Shown here one piece after another: positions 33,351-43,338 of a stretch of 64,000 bases of DNA. Below the pieces are notes generated by a model. The model did no database searches. It saw nothing but the letters and a program-made list of their open reading frames with translations, and was not told the origin of the DNA. A program made the position numbers and the translations under genes. The stretch covers positions 113,682 through 177,681 of the forward strand of contig CAJXNJ010000001.1 in assembly GCA_913057145.1 (NCBI GenBank), read 5' to 3'. The stretch comes from an uncultured Ectothiorhodospiraceae bacterium. GTDB lineage: Bacteria > Pseudomonadota > Gammaproteobacteria > Nitrococcales > Nitrococcaceae. Positions within the stretch are counted from its first letter, which is position 1. Every line of letters starts with the position of its first letter.

Positions 33351-33394
33351 GGCGAGCAGAATACTAGGGCAGCGATACGCCGACAATCCGCCGA

Positions 33395-34822
33395 TCAGCG
33401 GCCATAGACGTCTTCAATCCGGATAATATCGTCTTCGCCGAGATAGCTGCCGGACTGCACTTCCACCAGCTCCAGCGGGATCATGCCCGGATTGTCCAGT
33501 CGATGGACGGTGCCAAGCGGGATATAGGTGGATTCGTTCTCCCCGAGCAGGAAACTCTCCTCCCCGCGTGTCACCCGGGCCGTGCCCTTGACCACAATCC
33601 AGTGCTCAGCGCGGTGATGATGCTTCTGCAGCGAGAGCTGACAGCCCGGATTGACGATAATGCGTTTGACCTGAAAGCGCTCGCCCTGGACCAGGCCCTC
33701 GTAACTGCCCCAGGGACGATGTACCTGACGGTGTTCCTGCGCCTCGGCTCGCCCATCGGCCTGCAGCCGCTCAACAATGCGTTTCACGGCCTGAACCTGA
33801 TCACGCGGCGCCACCAGCACCGAATCGGCGGTCTCCACCACCACATGGTCCTGCAGCCCGACCGTGGCCACCAGACGGCTTTCTGCACGGACATAATTGT
33901 TGCGAGAGTCTTCGACCAGCACATCGCCCATGGTGACATTGCCATCGGCATCGGGCCTGCCGGCTTCCATGAGCGTTGCCCAGGACCCGAGGTCACTCCA
34001 GCCGGCCTGAAGCGGCAGCGTCACCGCAGAATCGGTGTGCTCCATGACCGCATAGTCGATGGAATCGCTCGGGCAGGCGGTAAAACCGGCTTCTCCCAGA
34101 CGAATGAAATCAAGATCCCGGGAGGCCTCGGCCATGGCCGCTTCACAGGCACGCAGGATCTCGGGGGCATGCTGTTGCAGGGCCTGCAGATAATCCGAGG
34201 CACGCATGACGAACATGCCGGAATTCCAATAAAACCCGCCCTGCTCGACATAGCGCCCGGCTGCCTCAGCATCCGGCTTTTCCACAAAGCGGGTCACCCG
34301 CAATGCCGGGCCACCTGCAACCGGCTCGCCGGCCTCAATATAGCCATAGCCGGTCTCCGGATGGGTGGGCACGATCCCGAAGGTCACCAGGAAACCCTCC
34401 GCCGCCGACCGGGCGGCCTCGGTGATGGCCTCACGCAGGAGAGCCGGCTCGGCGACGAGATGATCCGCGGGGAAAATGGCCAGCACCGCATCCTTGGCTT
34501 CACGCAGGGCCTGCAGCGCGGCCACGGCCACCGCAGGCGCTGTGTTACGGCCTACCGGCTCCAGCAGGATACGCGCCTGGCCGACAGGGTTGTCGCGCAA
34601 CTGCTCGGCGACCAGAAAGCGATGGGCCTCGTTACAGACGACAAGCGGTGGCTGTAACTCATCCAGGCCCGCGAGCCGGCCCAATGTCTCCTGCACCAGC
34701 GTCTGACCGCTCGCAGCGACATCCAGAAACTGCTTCGGGTAGCACTCCCGCGACAGAGGCCAGAGCCGTGAGCCCACACCGCCGGAGAGGATGACCGGGT
34801 AGAGCGGCAGCGGCGCGCTCAT
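33395..34822 (-). CDS. manC: Mannose-1-phosphate guanylyltransferase / mannose-6-phosphate isomerase (type II, bifunctional)
   Basis: [26 protein letters not shown]-terminal cupin [20 protein letters not shown]. Confidence 0.93.
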   Translation of the reverse strand: MSAPLPLYPVILSGGVGSRLWPLSRECYPKQFLDVAASGQTLVQETLGRLAGLDELQPPLVVCNEAHRFLVAEQLRDNPVGQARILLEPVGRNTAPAVAVAALQALREAKDAVLAIFPADHLVAEPALLREAITEAARSAAEGFLVTFGIVPTHPETGYGYIEAGEPVAGGPALRVTRFVEKPDAEAAGRYVEQGGFYWNSGMFVMRASDYLQALQQHAPEILRACEAAMAEASRDLDFIRLGEAGFTACPSDSIDYAVMEHTDSAVTLPLQAGWSDLGSWATLMEAGRPDADGNVTMGDVLVEDSRNNYVRAESRLVATVGLQDHVVVETADSVLVAPRDQVQAVKRIVERLQADGRAEAQEHRQVHRPWGSYEGLVQGERFQVKRIIVNPGCQLSLQKHHHRAEHWIVVKGTARVTRGEESFLLGENESTYIPLGTVHRLDNPGMIPLELVEVQSGSYLGEDDIIRIEDVYGR

Positions 34823-36174
34823 GACTGCCCCCCGGATGATGCGGCAAACACCGGGCGGCGGCCGATCGCATAATAATCAAAGCCGGCTTCGCGCAGGACG
34901 TCCGGGTCGTAGACATTGCGCCCATCGAAGATCACCGGGGCCGAGAGCTTTTCGCGGATCAGTGCAAAATCCGGGCTGCGGAAGACATTCCACTCGGTCA
35001 TGACAACAAGGGCGTCGGCACCCTCGAGTGCGGCCTCCGCATCATCACAGTAATGCAGCCCCGGCCGTTCACCATAGATTCGCTGTGTCTCTTCCATGGC
35101 CTTGGGGTCGAAAACCCGCGCCGCCGCGCCGGCCTCCCAGAGGGATTCCAACAGACGCCGGCTGGCCGCCTCACGCATGTCATCGGTATTGGGTTTGAAG
35201 GCAAGGCCCCAGACGGCAAAAGTCCGGCCCTCAAGAGCGCCCTTGTAGTGTTCGCGAATGCGGTTGAACACATAATCCTTCTGCCGGTGATTCACCGCCT
35301 CGACGGCATCGAGCAGTGCCGGGCTGTAATCAACATCCTGGGCGGTACGGGCAAGCGCCTGTACATCCTTGGGGAAACAGGAACCGCCGTAACCGGCCCC
35401 CGGGTAGATGAAGTGATAGCCAATGCGCGGGTCGGAGCCGATGCCGATGCGCACCCGCTCGATGTCCGCGCCCACGCGATCGGCGATATTGGCCAGTTCA
35501 TTCATGAAACTGATCTTGGTGGCCAGCATGGCATTGGCGGCGTATTTGGTGAGCTCCGCCGAGCGCACATCCATACTGATCAGCCGGTCATGATTGCGGT
35601 TGAACGGGGCATAGAGCGCATGCAGCCGCTCCCGGGCATGGGCATCATCACTCCCGACAATGACCCGTTCAGGCTTCATGAAATCCTCAACCGCCGCGCC
35701 TTCCTTGAGGAATTCGGGATTGGAGACCACCGAATAGGGGATGTCGACATCGCGCTTGGCAAGCCTTGAGGCGATGGTGCCGCGGACGCGATCAGCGGTG
35801 CCCACGGGCACCGTCGATTTATCCACCACAATCTTCTCATCCTGCATGTGCGCGGCAATGGTATCGGCCACGGCAAGGACATATTTCAGATCCGCCGAGC
35901 CGTCCTCATCCGGTGGGGTGCCGACCGCAATGAACTGAAACTCACCATGATCGACACCCGCCGCCGCATCGGTTGTGAACTGCAATCGACCGGCTTCGCG
36001 GTTGCGCAGCACGATGGCCTCGAGTCCGGGCTCAAAAATCGGGATCTCACCCCGGTTCAGCCGCTCAATTTTTGCCGCATCAACGTCGACGCAGACCACA
36101 TCGTTGCCAACCTCGGCAAAGCAGGCGCCGGTGACCAGACCCACATAACCCGTGCCAAAAATGGTGATACGCAT
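34819..36174 (-). CDS. ugd: UDP-glucose 6-dehydrogenase
   Basis: [40 protein letters not shown]. Confidence 0.94.
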   Translation of the reverse strand: MRITIFGTGYVGLVTGACFAEVGNDVVCVDVDAAKIERLNRGEIPIFEPGLEAIVLRNREAGRLQFTTDAAAGVDHGEFQFIAVGTPPDEDGSADLKYVLAVADTIAAHMQDEKIVVDKSTVPVGTADRVRGTIASRLAKRDVDIPYSVVSNPEFLKEGAAVEDFMKPERVIVGSDDAHARERLHALYAPFNRNHDRLISMDVRSAELTKYAANAMLATKISFMNELANIADRVGADIERVRIGIGSDPRIGYHFIYPGAGYGGSCFPKDVQALARTAQDVDYSPALLDAVEAVNHRQKDYVFNRIREHYKGALEGRTFAVWGLAFKPNTDDMREAASRRLLESLWEAGAAARVFDPKAMEETQRIYGERPGLHYCDDAEAALEGADALVVMTEWNVFRSPDFALIREKLSAPVIFDGRNVYDPDVLREAGFDYYAIGRRPVFAASSGGQS

Positions 36175-36194
36175 CCCAATCCTCCCTCCGTGGA

Positions 36195-36908
36195 TCAGTC
36201 GGCGGCGATGGCGGCCTCCAGGGCCACCTTCATCATGTCATGGAAACTGTTCTGGCGTTCTTCCGCGCTGGTCGACGCCCCGGTGATCACGTGATCACTG
36301 ACGGTGAGAATACTGGCTGCCCGCTTCCCGGCTTCGGCCGCCGCGCCATAAAGCCCTGCCGCCTCCATCTCCACGGCAAGCACCCCGTGCGCTTTCATCA
36401 TCTCAAAGTTATCGGCTTTGGGATTATAGAAAAGCTCCGAGGAGAAAACATTGCCAATACGCGGGTTCACATTGGCACTGCGCGCGGCATTCACCAGCGC
36501 CTCAAGCAGGCCGTAATCGGCGATCGCGGCAAAATCATAGCCGCCAAATCGGGTTCGATTGACGCTGGAATCGGTCGAGGCGCCCATGGCAATGATAATG
36601 TCGCGCACCGCCACATCCGGGCTGATCCCACCGCAGGTGCCCACCCGAATGATCTTCTCAACGCCATATTCGTTGAAAAGCTCAAAGGCATAGATCGACA
36701 TCGACGGAATGCCCATGCCTGAACCCATCACCGAGACCGGTTGTCCATGGTAGAGGCCGGTGAATCCGAGCATATTGCGCGTGTTGGTCACTTCGCGCAC
36801 CTCATCGAGGTAATGCTCGGCGATGACCTGGGCGCGCAATGGATCACCCGGCATGAGAACGGTTTCGGCAAAATCGCCCGGTTCGGCGCTGATATGCGGG
36901 GTGGCCAT
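36195..36908 (-). CDS. deoD: DeoD-type purine-nucleoside phosphorylase
   Basis: [48 protein letters not shown]. Confidence 0.95.
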   Translation of the reverse strand: MATPHISAEPGDFAETVLMPGDPLRAQVIAEHYLDEVREVTNTRNMLGFTGLYHGQPVSVMGSGMGIPSMSIYAFELFNEYGVEKIIRVGTCGGISPDVAVRDIIIAMGASTDSSVNRTRFGGYDFAAIADYGLLEALVNAARSANVNPRIGNVFSSELFYNPKADNFEMMKAHGVLAVEMEAAGLYGAAAEAGKRAASILTVSDHVITGASTSAEERQNSFHDMMKVALEAAIAAD

Positions 36909-37046
36909 GGCCTTGACTCCTTGTCCTGATAAACCCGCAACTTTACTGACCTGCCGTGGCAATAGCCAGCGACGCGGGCCGCGATTCGCATCCGCCAGGC
37001 GGTCACGGCAGAATGATTCCATGGCGAACAACCCGGTGCAGAATCC

Positions 37047-37646
37047 ATGAACCAAACGCAGGCGCTGGCCCTGTTTGATCTCGACGGCACACTCACCCGG
37101 CGCGACACACTCTCGGATCTACTCATCCGGCAGTTCGGCCTTCGTCGCTGTCTGGCGGCCGGCATTCCCCTCGCGCCCTTACTGCTCGGCGTCCCGGGCG
37201 GACTGGTCTCGCGCGACACCGCGAAAACCCGGGTGCTCAAGGCCTTTTTCGGCGGCATGCCCGAGGAAGAGTTTCTTGCCGTGGGTGAGCGCTATGCCCG
37301 GGAACATCTGGAGAACCTCCTGCGTCCCCAGGCCAGGGAACGACTGCACTGGCATATCGGCGAGGGGCATCGGGTGATTGTGATCTCCGCCTCGGTCAGC
37401 GACTGGATCCGTCCCTGGACCGATCGCCTTGGCATCGAGCTGCTCGCCAGTGAAGCGGCCCGTGAGAATGGCCGAATCACCGGGGAGCTTGCCGGGGCCA
37501 ACTGCCGGGGAGAGGAGAAAGTGCGTCGACTGCGGGGCTTGCTCGACCCCGGCGACTATCAACCCATTTACGCCTATGGCGATACGGATGGGGATACCGC
37601 CATGCTGGCACTGGCCGATCATCCGACTTATCGGGGGCTTCGCTGA
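37047..37646 (+). CDS. HAD-IB family phosphatase (SerB/PgpC-like)
   Basis: [25 protein letters not shown] motifs. Confidence 0.85.
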   Translation: MNQTQALALFDLDGTLTRRDTLSDLLIRQFGLRRCLAAGIPLAPLLLGVPGGLVSRDTAKTRVLKAFFGGMPEEEFLAVGERYAREHLENLLRPQARERLHWHIGEGHRVIVISASVSDWIRPWTDRLGIELLASEAARENGRITGELAGANCRGEEKVRRLRGLLDPGDYQPIYAYGDTDGDTAMLALADHPTYRGLR

Positions 37647-40264
37647 TGACAGACCGCACCATTCCCGAGCTGCTGCAGAGCGCCCGCACGTCTGCTGACG
37701 GGGTTGCCCTGATCGCCTTTGAAGAAACCGGGCGCAAGGAATGGCTGCGGCGGGAGCTGATGGCCGGCGTCAGCGATCTGGCCCATCAACTGCAGGTCGC
37801 GGGGCTGCGTCATGGTGAACGGGTCTTGCTGTTTGCCCCCAACAGCCCGCGCTGGGTGGTGCTGGCACTGGCCACCCTGAGCGCCGGTGGCACCATCGTC
37901 CCGGTGGATGCGCAGATGGGCGCCGCCGATCTTGCCCATGTGATTGATGACGCCCGGCCCTGGCGCATCTACACCACCGAAGCATTGCGCGAGCGTCTGC
38001 CCGGGTATGCACACAGCCGGGAGGTGATTGATCTCGATGCGCTGAGCATCAACACCAGCGCCGAGACCAGGCCACTGGTTGAAGAAGGGCCGGGGCCCGA
38101 GACACTGGCCGCCATTTTCTACACTTCCGGGACAACCGGGCCGCCAAAAGGCGTACCACTCACCCATGCCAATCTCAGCAGCAATGTCGAGGCCCTGCTG
38201 CGCGAAGACATTGCAAAAGCGCATGACCGGGTACTGCTGCCGCTACCGCTGCATCATGTCTATCCTTTCAGCATCGGGCTTTTAAGCGTGCTCGCCGCCG
38301 GCGCCACTCTGGTCATGCCGCGCTCACTGGTCGGCCCGCGCATTGCCGAAGCCCTGCGCGAGAGCAAGGCAAGCATTCTGCTTGGCGTCCCGAGGCTCTA
38401 TGAAGCGATCTGGCAGCGGCTTGAGCAGCGACTGACCGCCGGCAGACCAGGACGGCAGCGCGTCTTCCACGGTCTGTTGCGATCCTGTCAGCGGCTGCGG
38501 GCAAAAACCGGGATCAATGCCGGGCGCTGGCTGTTTCGGCCCGTTCTCAAACGGCTGGCACCCGGGCTGAAGCTCGCCGTGAGCGGCGGCGCCGCACTTG
38601 ATCCGGCCATTGGAGAGCGACTCCAGGGGCTCGGCTGGACGATCGCCACCGGCTACGGGCTCACCGAGACATCCCCCATTCTGGCGTTGAACGCCCCGGG
38701 CAAGGCGAGGCTTGAAACCGCTGGCCGCGCCCTATCCGGCGTGACGCTGCGTGTTGCCGGCGGCGAGGTCCAGGCACAAGGCCCCAATGTCTTTGCCGGC
38801 TACTGGAACGACGCGGTCAGCCGCGATGAAATCTTCACCGAAGATGGCTGGTTTCGAACCGGGGATGGCGGCAGCCTTGATGCTGATGGCTTCCTGCACT
38901 TAAGCGGGCGGCTTTCCGCCACCATCGTCCTGCCGGGCGGCGAGAACATCGACCCGGAACGCATTGAAAGAGCGCTTGCCGCACAGCCCGAGATCCGCGA
39001 GGCGGGAGTTCTGGAGGCAAACGGCGGTCTTGCCGCGGTCATCCTCCCGGAGCAGGGCGATGACAATGACGGTGAGGAGGCCGCACAGGCGGCCGTGGAC
39101 AGGGCCATGCGCGAACTCCCGCGCCATCACAACCTCGCCGATCTGCGCTTCACGCCGGATCCGCTGCCGCGGACCCGGCTTGGAAAACTGCGCCGACATC
39201 GCCTGAAAGATCTCTATCAGGCGCTCTGTAACGGTGAACCCGTGGCCGTGGGCGAGCCCATCGACCCGGAAGCGATGGCGCCGGAGGACCAATCATTGCT
39301 GGCAGACCCGGCGGCGGCCAGGACCTGGGCCTATCTCGCGGAGCGTTTCTCCGACCGTCGACTCACCCCGGATACCCGCCTTGCCCGTGATCTGGGCCTT
39401 GACTCACTGAGTTGGGTGGAGATGGGCGTGAGCCTGCGCGAGCGTGTCGGCATTGAACTCAGCGATGATGCCATCGGACGGGTGGAGACCGTTCGCGACC
39501 TGCTACAGGAAGTCATTCAGGCCGAACCCGAACCGCAGAGCGAGACAAGCGCACAGGCAGGCTCGCTGCATACCGCACTCAAGGAACCCGAGGGCATGCT
39601 GGATGAGGCGGATCAACGCGCCCTTGCCCCGCGCGGGCCACTGCGCCATGCCGCTGCACGCCTTGCCCTTGGCGGGGTTCGACTGATCAACCGGCTTTTT
39701 GTGCGCATCGAGATCGAAGGGGAATGGCCCGAGGGCGGGCCGTTTCTCATCACGCCCCGGCATGTCAGTGCCTATGACCCGATTGCGCTTACCGCCACTT
39801 TCTCACGCGCTCAGCTTGAACCGATTTTCTGGGCAGGCTGGACCGGGCTTTTATTCTCCTCGGCCCCACGGCGGATTTTCAGTCGCATCGCCCGCATACT
39901 GCCGATCGACCCCGGCTCGGCGCCGCGGCGCAGTCTGGCGCTGGCAGCCAGCTGTCTGGAGCGTGGACACTCGCTGATCTGGTTCCCGGAAGGCCGTCGC
40001 GGCAGCGGAGAAGGGCTACAGGAACTGCGCCCCGGCATCGGCTTGCTACTCGCAGCCCATCCGGTCCCGGTCGTCCCGGTCTGGATTGAAGGCAGCGAGC
40101 AGGTTCTGCCAATCGGCCACATCCTGCCGCGGCGCGGGGTCATTCGCGTACGCATCGGCGAGCCCATCCCACCTTCGGCGTATGGTCATGAGCGCCGGGA
40201 AATTGTCCAATCGGTCGCTCAAGCCCTGCAGTCACTCGCCCCCGAGGATAAGCCACCCGAATGA
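37646..40264 (+). CDS. AMP-dependent acyl-activating enzyme / acyl carrier protein / PlsC-type acyltransferase fusion
   Basis: FYTSGTTGPPKGVPLTH and GYGLTETSP (ANL ligase), LGLDSLSWVEM (ACP serine), HVSAYD (HX4D) and FPEGRRGSG (PlsC). Confidence 0.88.
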   Translation: MTDRTIPELLQSARTSADGVALIAFEETGRKEWLRRELMAGVSDLAHQLQVAGLRHGERVLLFAPNSPRWVVLALATLSAGGTIVPVDAQMGAADLAHVIDDARPWRIYTTEALRERLPGYAHSREVIDLDALSINTSAETRPLVEEGPGPETLAAIFYTSGTTGPPKGVPLTHANLSSNVEALLREDIAKAHDRVLLPLPLHHVYPFSIGLLSVLAAGATLVMPRSLVGPRIAEALRESKASILLGVPRLYEAIWQRLEQRLTAGRPGRQRVFHGLLRSCQRLRAKTGINAGRWLFRPVLKRLAPGLKLAVSGGAALDPAIGERLQGLGWTIATGYGLTETSPILALNAPGKARLETAGRALSGVTLRVAGGEVQAQGPNVFAGYWNDAVSRDEIFTEDGWFRTGDGGSLDADGFLHLSGRLSATIVLPGGENIDPERIERALAAQPEIREAGVLEANGGLAAVILPEQGDDNDGEEAAQAAVDRAMRELPRHHNLADLRFTPDPLPRTRLGKLRRHRLKDLYQALCNGEPVAVGEPIDPEAMAPEDQSLLADPAAARTWAYLAERFSDRRLTPDTRLARDLGLDSLSWVEMGVSLRERVGIELSDDAIGRVETVRDLLQEVIQAEPEPQSETSAQAGSLHTALKEPEGMLDEADQRALAPRGPLRHAAARLALGGVRLINRLFVRIEIEGEWPEGGPFLITPRHVSAYDPIALTATFSRAQLEPIFWAGWTGLLFSSAPRRIFSRIARILPIDPGSAPRRSLALAASCLERGHSLIWFPEGRRGSGEGLQELRPGIGLLLAAHPVPVVPVWIEGSEQVLPIGHILPRRGVIRVRIGEPIPPSAYGHERREIVQSVAQALQSLAPEDKPPE

Positions 40265-42768
40265 CCGACTCTGACTGGCACAGCCTCGATCCTGACGCCG
40301 TTGCCAGGCAGTTCGAAGTCAACCCCGAGCAGGGGCTCAATCAAAGCGCGGTCAACGCGCGCCGACGCCGTTACGGCGAAAACCGACTGGCCCGGCAGTC
40401 GCACCGCCAACCGCTGCGCATTCTGCTGCGCCAGTTCCGCAGTGTTGTCATCCTGGTACTTGCGATCGCCGGGGCCATCGCGCTTGCGCTGGGGCATCTG
40501 TTGGAGGCCGCGGCCGTCCTTGCCGTGGTGCTGATCAACACCCTCATCGGGTTCGTCTCCGAATGGCGGGCGGCGCAGACCATGGATGCACTGCGGCGTC
40601 TGCAGCCGGATAAAATCCGTGTCCGCCGGGGTGGGAGACTGCATAGCATCACCGCCGCCGAGCTCGTCCCGGGCGATATCATCCTGCTCGAGGAAGGCGA
40701 CCTGATCCCGGCAGATGCCCGGGTGATCGAGGCCGAGGGCGCCCAGTGCAATCAGGCCGGTCTCACCGGCGAGTCGGTCCCGGTGGTCAAGACGCCGCAA
40801 CCCGTGGCCGCCGAGGCCGTACTCGCCGAGCGCAGCAGCATGCTCTACAAGGGCACCACCATCACCCAAGGGGCCGTAACCGGCCTGGTGGTAGCCACTG
40901 CCATGGACACTGAGCTCGGTCGTATCGCCGAGCTCACGGCCACGGCCAAGGACTCCGCCACGCCGCTACAGACCCGTCTCGACCGACTCGGCCATCGCCT
41001 GGCCTGGGTTGTCCTGCTTGTCGCGCTGGGGCTGATCGCCATCGGCGTGCTCACCGATCGGGATCTGGTGATCATGCTCGAGACCGGCATTGCGCTCGGC
41101 GTCGCCGCGGTACCCGAAGGCCTGCCGATTGTCGCCACCCTGGCACTCGCCCGCGGTATGTGGCGAATGGCGCAACGCAACGCGCTGATCCACCATCTCG
41201 CCGCCGTGGAGACACTGGGTGCGACAGGCGTCATCCTCACCGATAAAACCGGCACTCTCACCGCCAATCGGATGCATATGGAGTCGCTGGTCCTGCCGGA
41301 AAACGCCGACGAAGAGACCGGCCGCGAGGAGGCCCTGCAGGTGGCCGTGCTGTGTAATAACGCCCAGCTCGCCGCCCACAGCGATGATGGCAATGATCAT
41401 GGCGATCCGATGGAAATCGCCCTGCTTGAGGCCGGCCATCAGGCAGGCATCGATCAGGATGCGCTCCTGGCCGAGCAGCCGGAAGTCCGGGAGATTCCCT
41501 TCAGCGCCGAGCGCATGATGATGGCCACCGCCCATCAATCGGAACAGGGCCTGCGGGTGGCCGTTAAAGGGGCACCCGATGCGGTACTTAAAGCCTGCGA
41601 TATCGATGAAACCACCCGGTCGTGGTGGCAGAGACAAGTCGCGGAACTGGCTGGCGAGGGGCTGCGGCCGCTACTGCTTGCCCAACGCCGGATGCAGGGC
41701 CTGCCGGATGACCCGGAAGCCGTTTTTCAGAATCTGGCCCCGGTCGGCCTGGTCGGGCTTTTTGACCCGCCACGCCCGGGCGTTGCCGAGGCCATCAAGG
41801 CCTGTCAGGCCGCCGGCATTCAGGTCGTAATGGTCACCGGGGATCAGGCCGAGACGGCACGGGCCATTGCCGAGCGCGTCGGCATCGACCCGGCCGATAT
41901 CCATGCCCGCGTCACCCCGGCGCAGAAGCTCGATATCGTGAAGTCCTATCAGGATGCCGGAGCCGTCGTCGCGATGACCGGGGATGGTGTCAATGACGCG
42001 CCAGCGCTGCGGCAGGCCGATATCGGCATTGCCATGGGCCAGCGTGGCACGGATGCCGCCCGCGAGGTGGGCGATATCATCCTGCAGGATGATCGCTTTG
42101 AGAGCATCGTCGCGGCAGTCCGACAGGGACGCGGTATTTATGAAAATATCCGCCGGGCGATTCTGTTTATGCTCTGTACCAATTTTGCCGAAGTCGGCAC
42201 GGTGGCGACCGCCACATTACTCGCCATTCCCCTGCCGCTGCTGCCCTTGCAGATTCTCTATCTCAATCTGCTCACCGATGTCTTCCCGGCCCTTGCCCTG
42301 GCGGTTGGTGCCACTTCGGCCGGTGTCATGGCAAAACCACCGCGCCCGGCGGATGAGCCCATCCTCACCACAGATCACTGGCTTGCCATCACCGCCTGGA
42401 GCTTTGTCATCGGCCTTGCCATTCTCGCGGCACTGCTCTTCGCGCTCATGCCCATGGGACTGTCGGATGAGGCCGCAGTGACTGTCTCTTTTCTGACGCT
42501 GGGGTTTGCCAAGCTGTGGTTTGTCTTCAGTCTGCGCGAACAGAAGACGCTGCCCTGGCAGGGCAGCATTGCCCGCAATCCCTGGATTTGGGGTGCGATC
42601 GGGCTGTGTTCACTGCTGCTTCTGGCAGCGGTTTATCTCCCCGGGCTCAATGTCATTCTGGCGACCAGCCCGCTCACGGCAACAGGCTGGGCGCTTGTCT
42701 TCGGCGCCAGCCTGTTGCCGCTATTGCTCGGAGAACTGCCTCGTCTTGCAAGGCGGTGGCGGGATTAA
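40261..42768 (+). CDS. Cation-transporting P-type ATPase (P2-type, PEGLP)
   Basis: [49 protein letters not shown]. Confidence 0.93.
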   Translation: MTDSDWHSLDPDAVARQFEVNPEQGLNQSAVNARRRRYGENRLARQSHRQPLRILLRQFRSVVILVLAIAGAIALALGHLLEAAAVLAVVLINTLIGFVSEWRAAQTMDALRRLQPDKIRVRRGGRLHSITAAELVPGDIILLEEGDLIPADARVIEAEGAQCNQAGLTGESVPVVKTPQPVAAEAVLAERSSMLYKGTTITQGAVTGLVVATAMDTELGRIAELTATAKDSATPLQTRLDRLGHRLAWVVLLVALGLIAIGVLTDRDLVIMLETGIALGVAAVPEGLPIVATLALARGMWRMAQRNALIHHLAAVETLGATGVILTDKTGTLTANRMHMESLVLPENADEETGREEALQVAVLCNNAQLAAHSDDGNDHGDPMEIALLEAGHQAGIDQDALLAEQPEVREIPFSAERMMMATAHQSEQGLRVAVKGAPDAVLKACDIDETTRSWWQRQVAELAGEGLRPLLLAQRRMQGLPDDPEAVFQNLAPVGLVGLFDPPRPGVAEAIKACQAAGIQVVMVTGDQAETARAIAERVGIDPADIHARVTPAQKLDIVKSYQDAGAVVAMTGDGVNDAPALRQADIGIAMGQRGTDAAREVGDIILQDDRFESIVAAVRQGRGIYENIRRAILFMLCTNFAEVGTVATATLLAIPLPLLPLQILYLNLLTDVFPALALAVGATSAGVMAKPPRPADEPILTTDHWLAITAWSFVIGLAILAALLFALMPMGLSDEAAVTVSFLTLGFAKLWFVFSLREQKTLPWQGSIARNPWIWGAIGLCSLLLLAAVYLPGLNVILATSPLTATGWALVFGASLLPLLLGELPRLARRWRD

Positions 42769-43262
42769 AACGGGATATCGTCGTCGAAATCGTCAACCGG
42801 CGCTGCCTGAGGCTGGGATTCCGGAGACTGAGCACCGGCCGACTGATCCATGCCGGCTGAAGCGGCCGCTGCACCGGCGCCGGCACCCGCTGCCGCGCCC
42901 ATGCCACCGCCACCCATGCCGCCACCGGGGCCATCGAGCATCTGCATGTCATTCACCACGATTTCGGTGGTGTAGCGATCCTGGCCGTCCTGACCCTGCC
43001 ATTTACGCGTCTGCAGACGACCCTCGACAAACACCTTGGAGCCTTTCTTCAGGTACTCGCCGGCGATTTCCGCGAGCCGGCCAAAGAAGACCACCCGATG
43101 CCATTCGGTGCGCTCCTGCTGCTCGCCGGTCTGCTTGTCCTTCCACTGATCGCTGGTGGCAAGCCGGGCGTTGGTGATCGCACTGCCCGATGCCGAATAA
43201 CGCACTTCCGGATCCGCTCCGAGATTGCCGATCAAAATGACTTTGTTCACTCCACGCGCCAT
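42765..43262 (-). CDS. ssb: Single-stranded DNA-binding protein
   Basis: [27 protein letters not shown]-terminal DDDIPF tip. Confidence 0.97.
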   Translation of the reverse strand: MARGVNKVILIGNLGADPEVRYSASGSAITNARLATSDQWKDKQTGEQQERTEWHRVVFFGRLAEIAGEYLKKGSKVFVEGRLQTRKWQGQDGQDRYTTEIVVNDMQMLDGPGGGMGGGGMGAAAGAGAGAAAASAGMDQSAGAQSPESQPQAAPVDDFDDDIPF

Positions 43263-43292
43263 AACTGCCTCTCCATTAACCGTAAAACCTGC

Positions 43293-43320
43293 ACTCTACC
43301 CTGTCTGTTGTGATTGCCAA
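43293..43320 (-). promoter_or_regulatory. Candidate sigma70 promoter for ssb
   Basis: Minus-strand TTGGCA (43315-43320), 16-nt spacer, TAGAGT (43293-43298), upstream of the ssb ATG; visual match only. Confidence 0.35.
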
Positions 43321-43338
43321 ACGGCAACCGACCAACGG

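Noticed and set aside
40219-40869. 216-aa minus-strand ORF overlapping the P-type ATPase
   Set aside because: Antisense to conserved ATPase motifs with no support of its own
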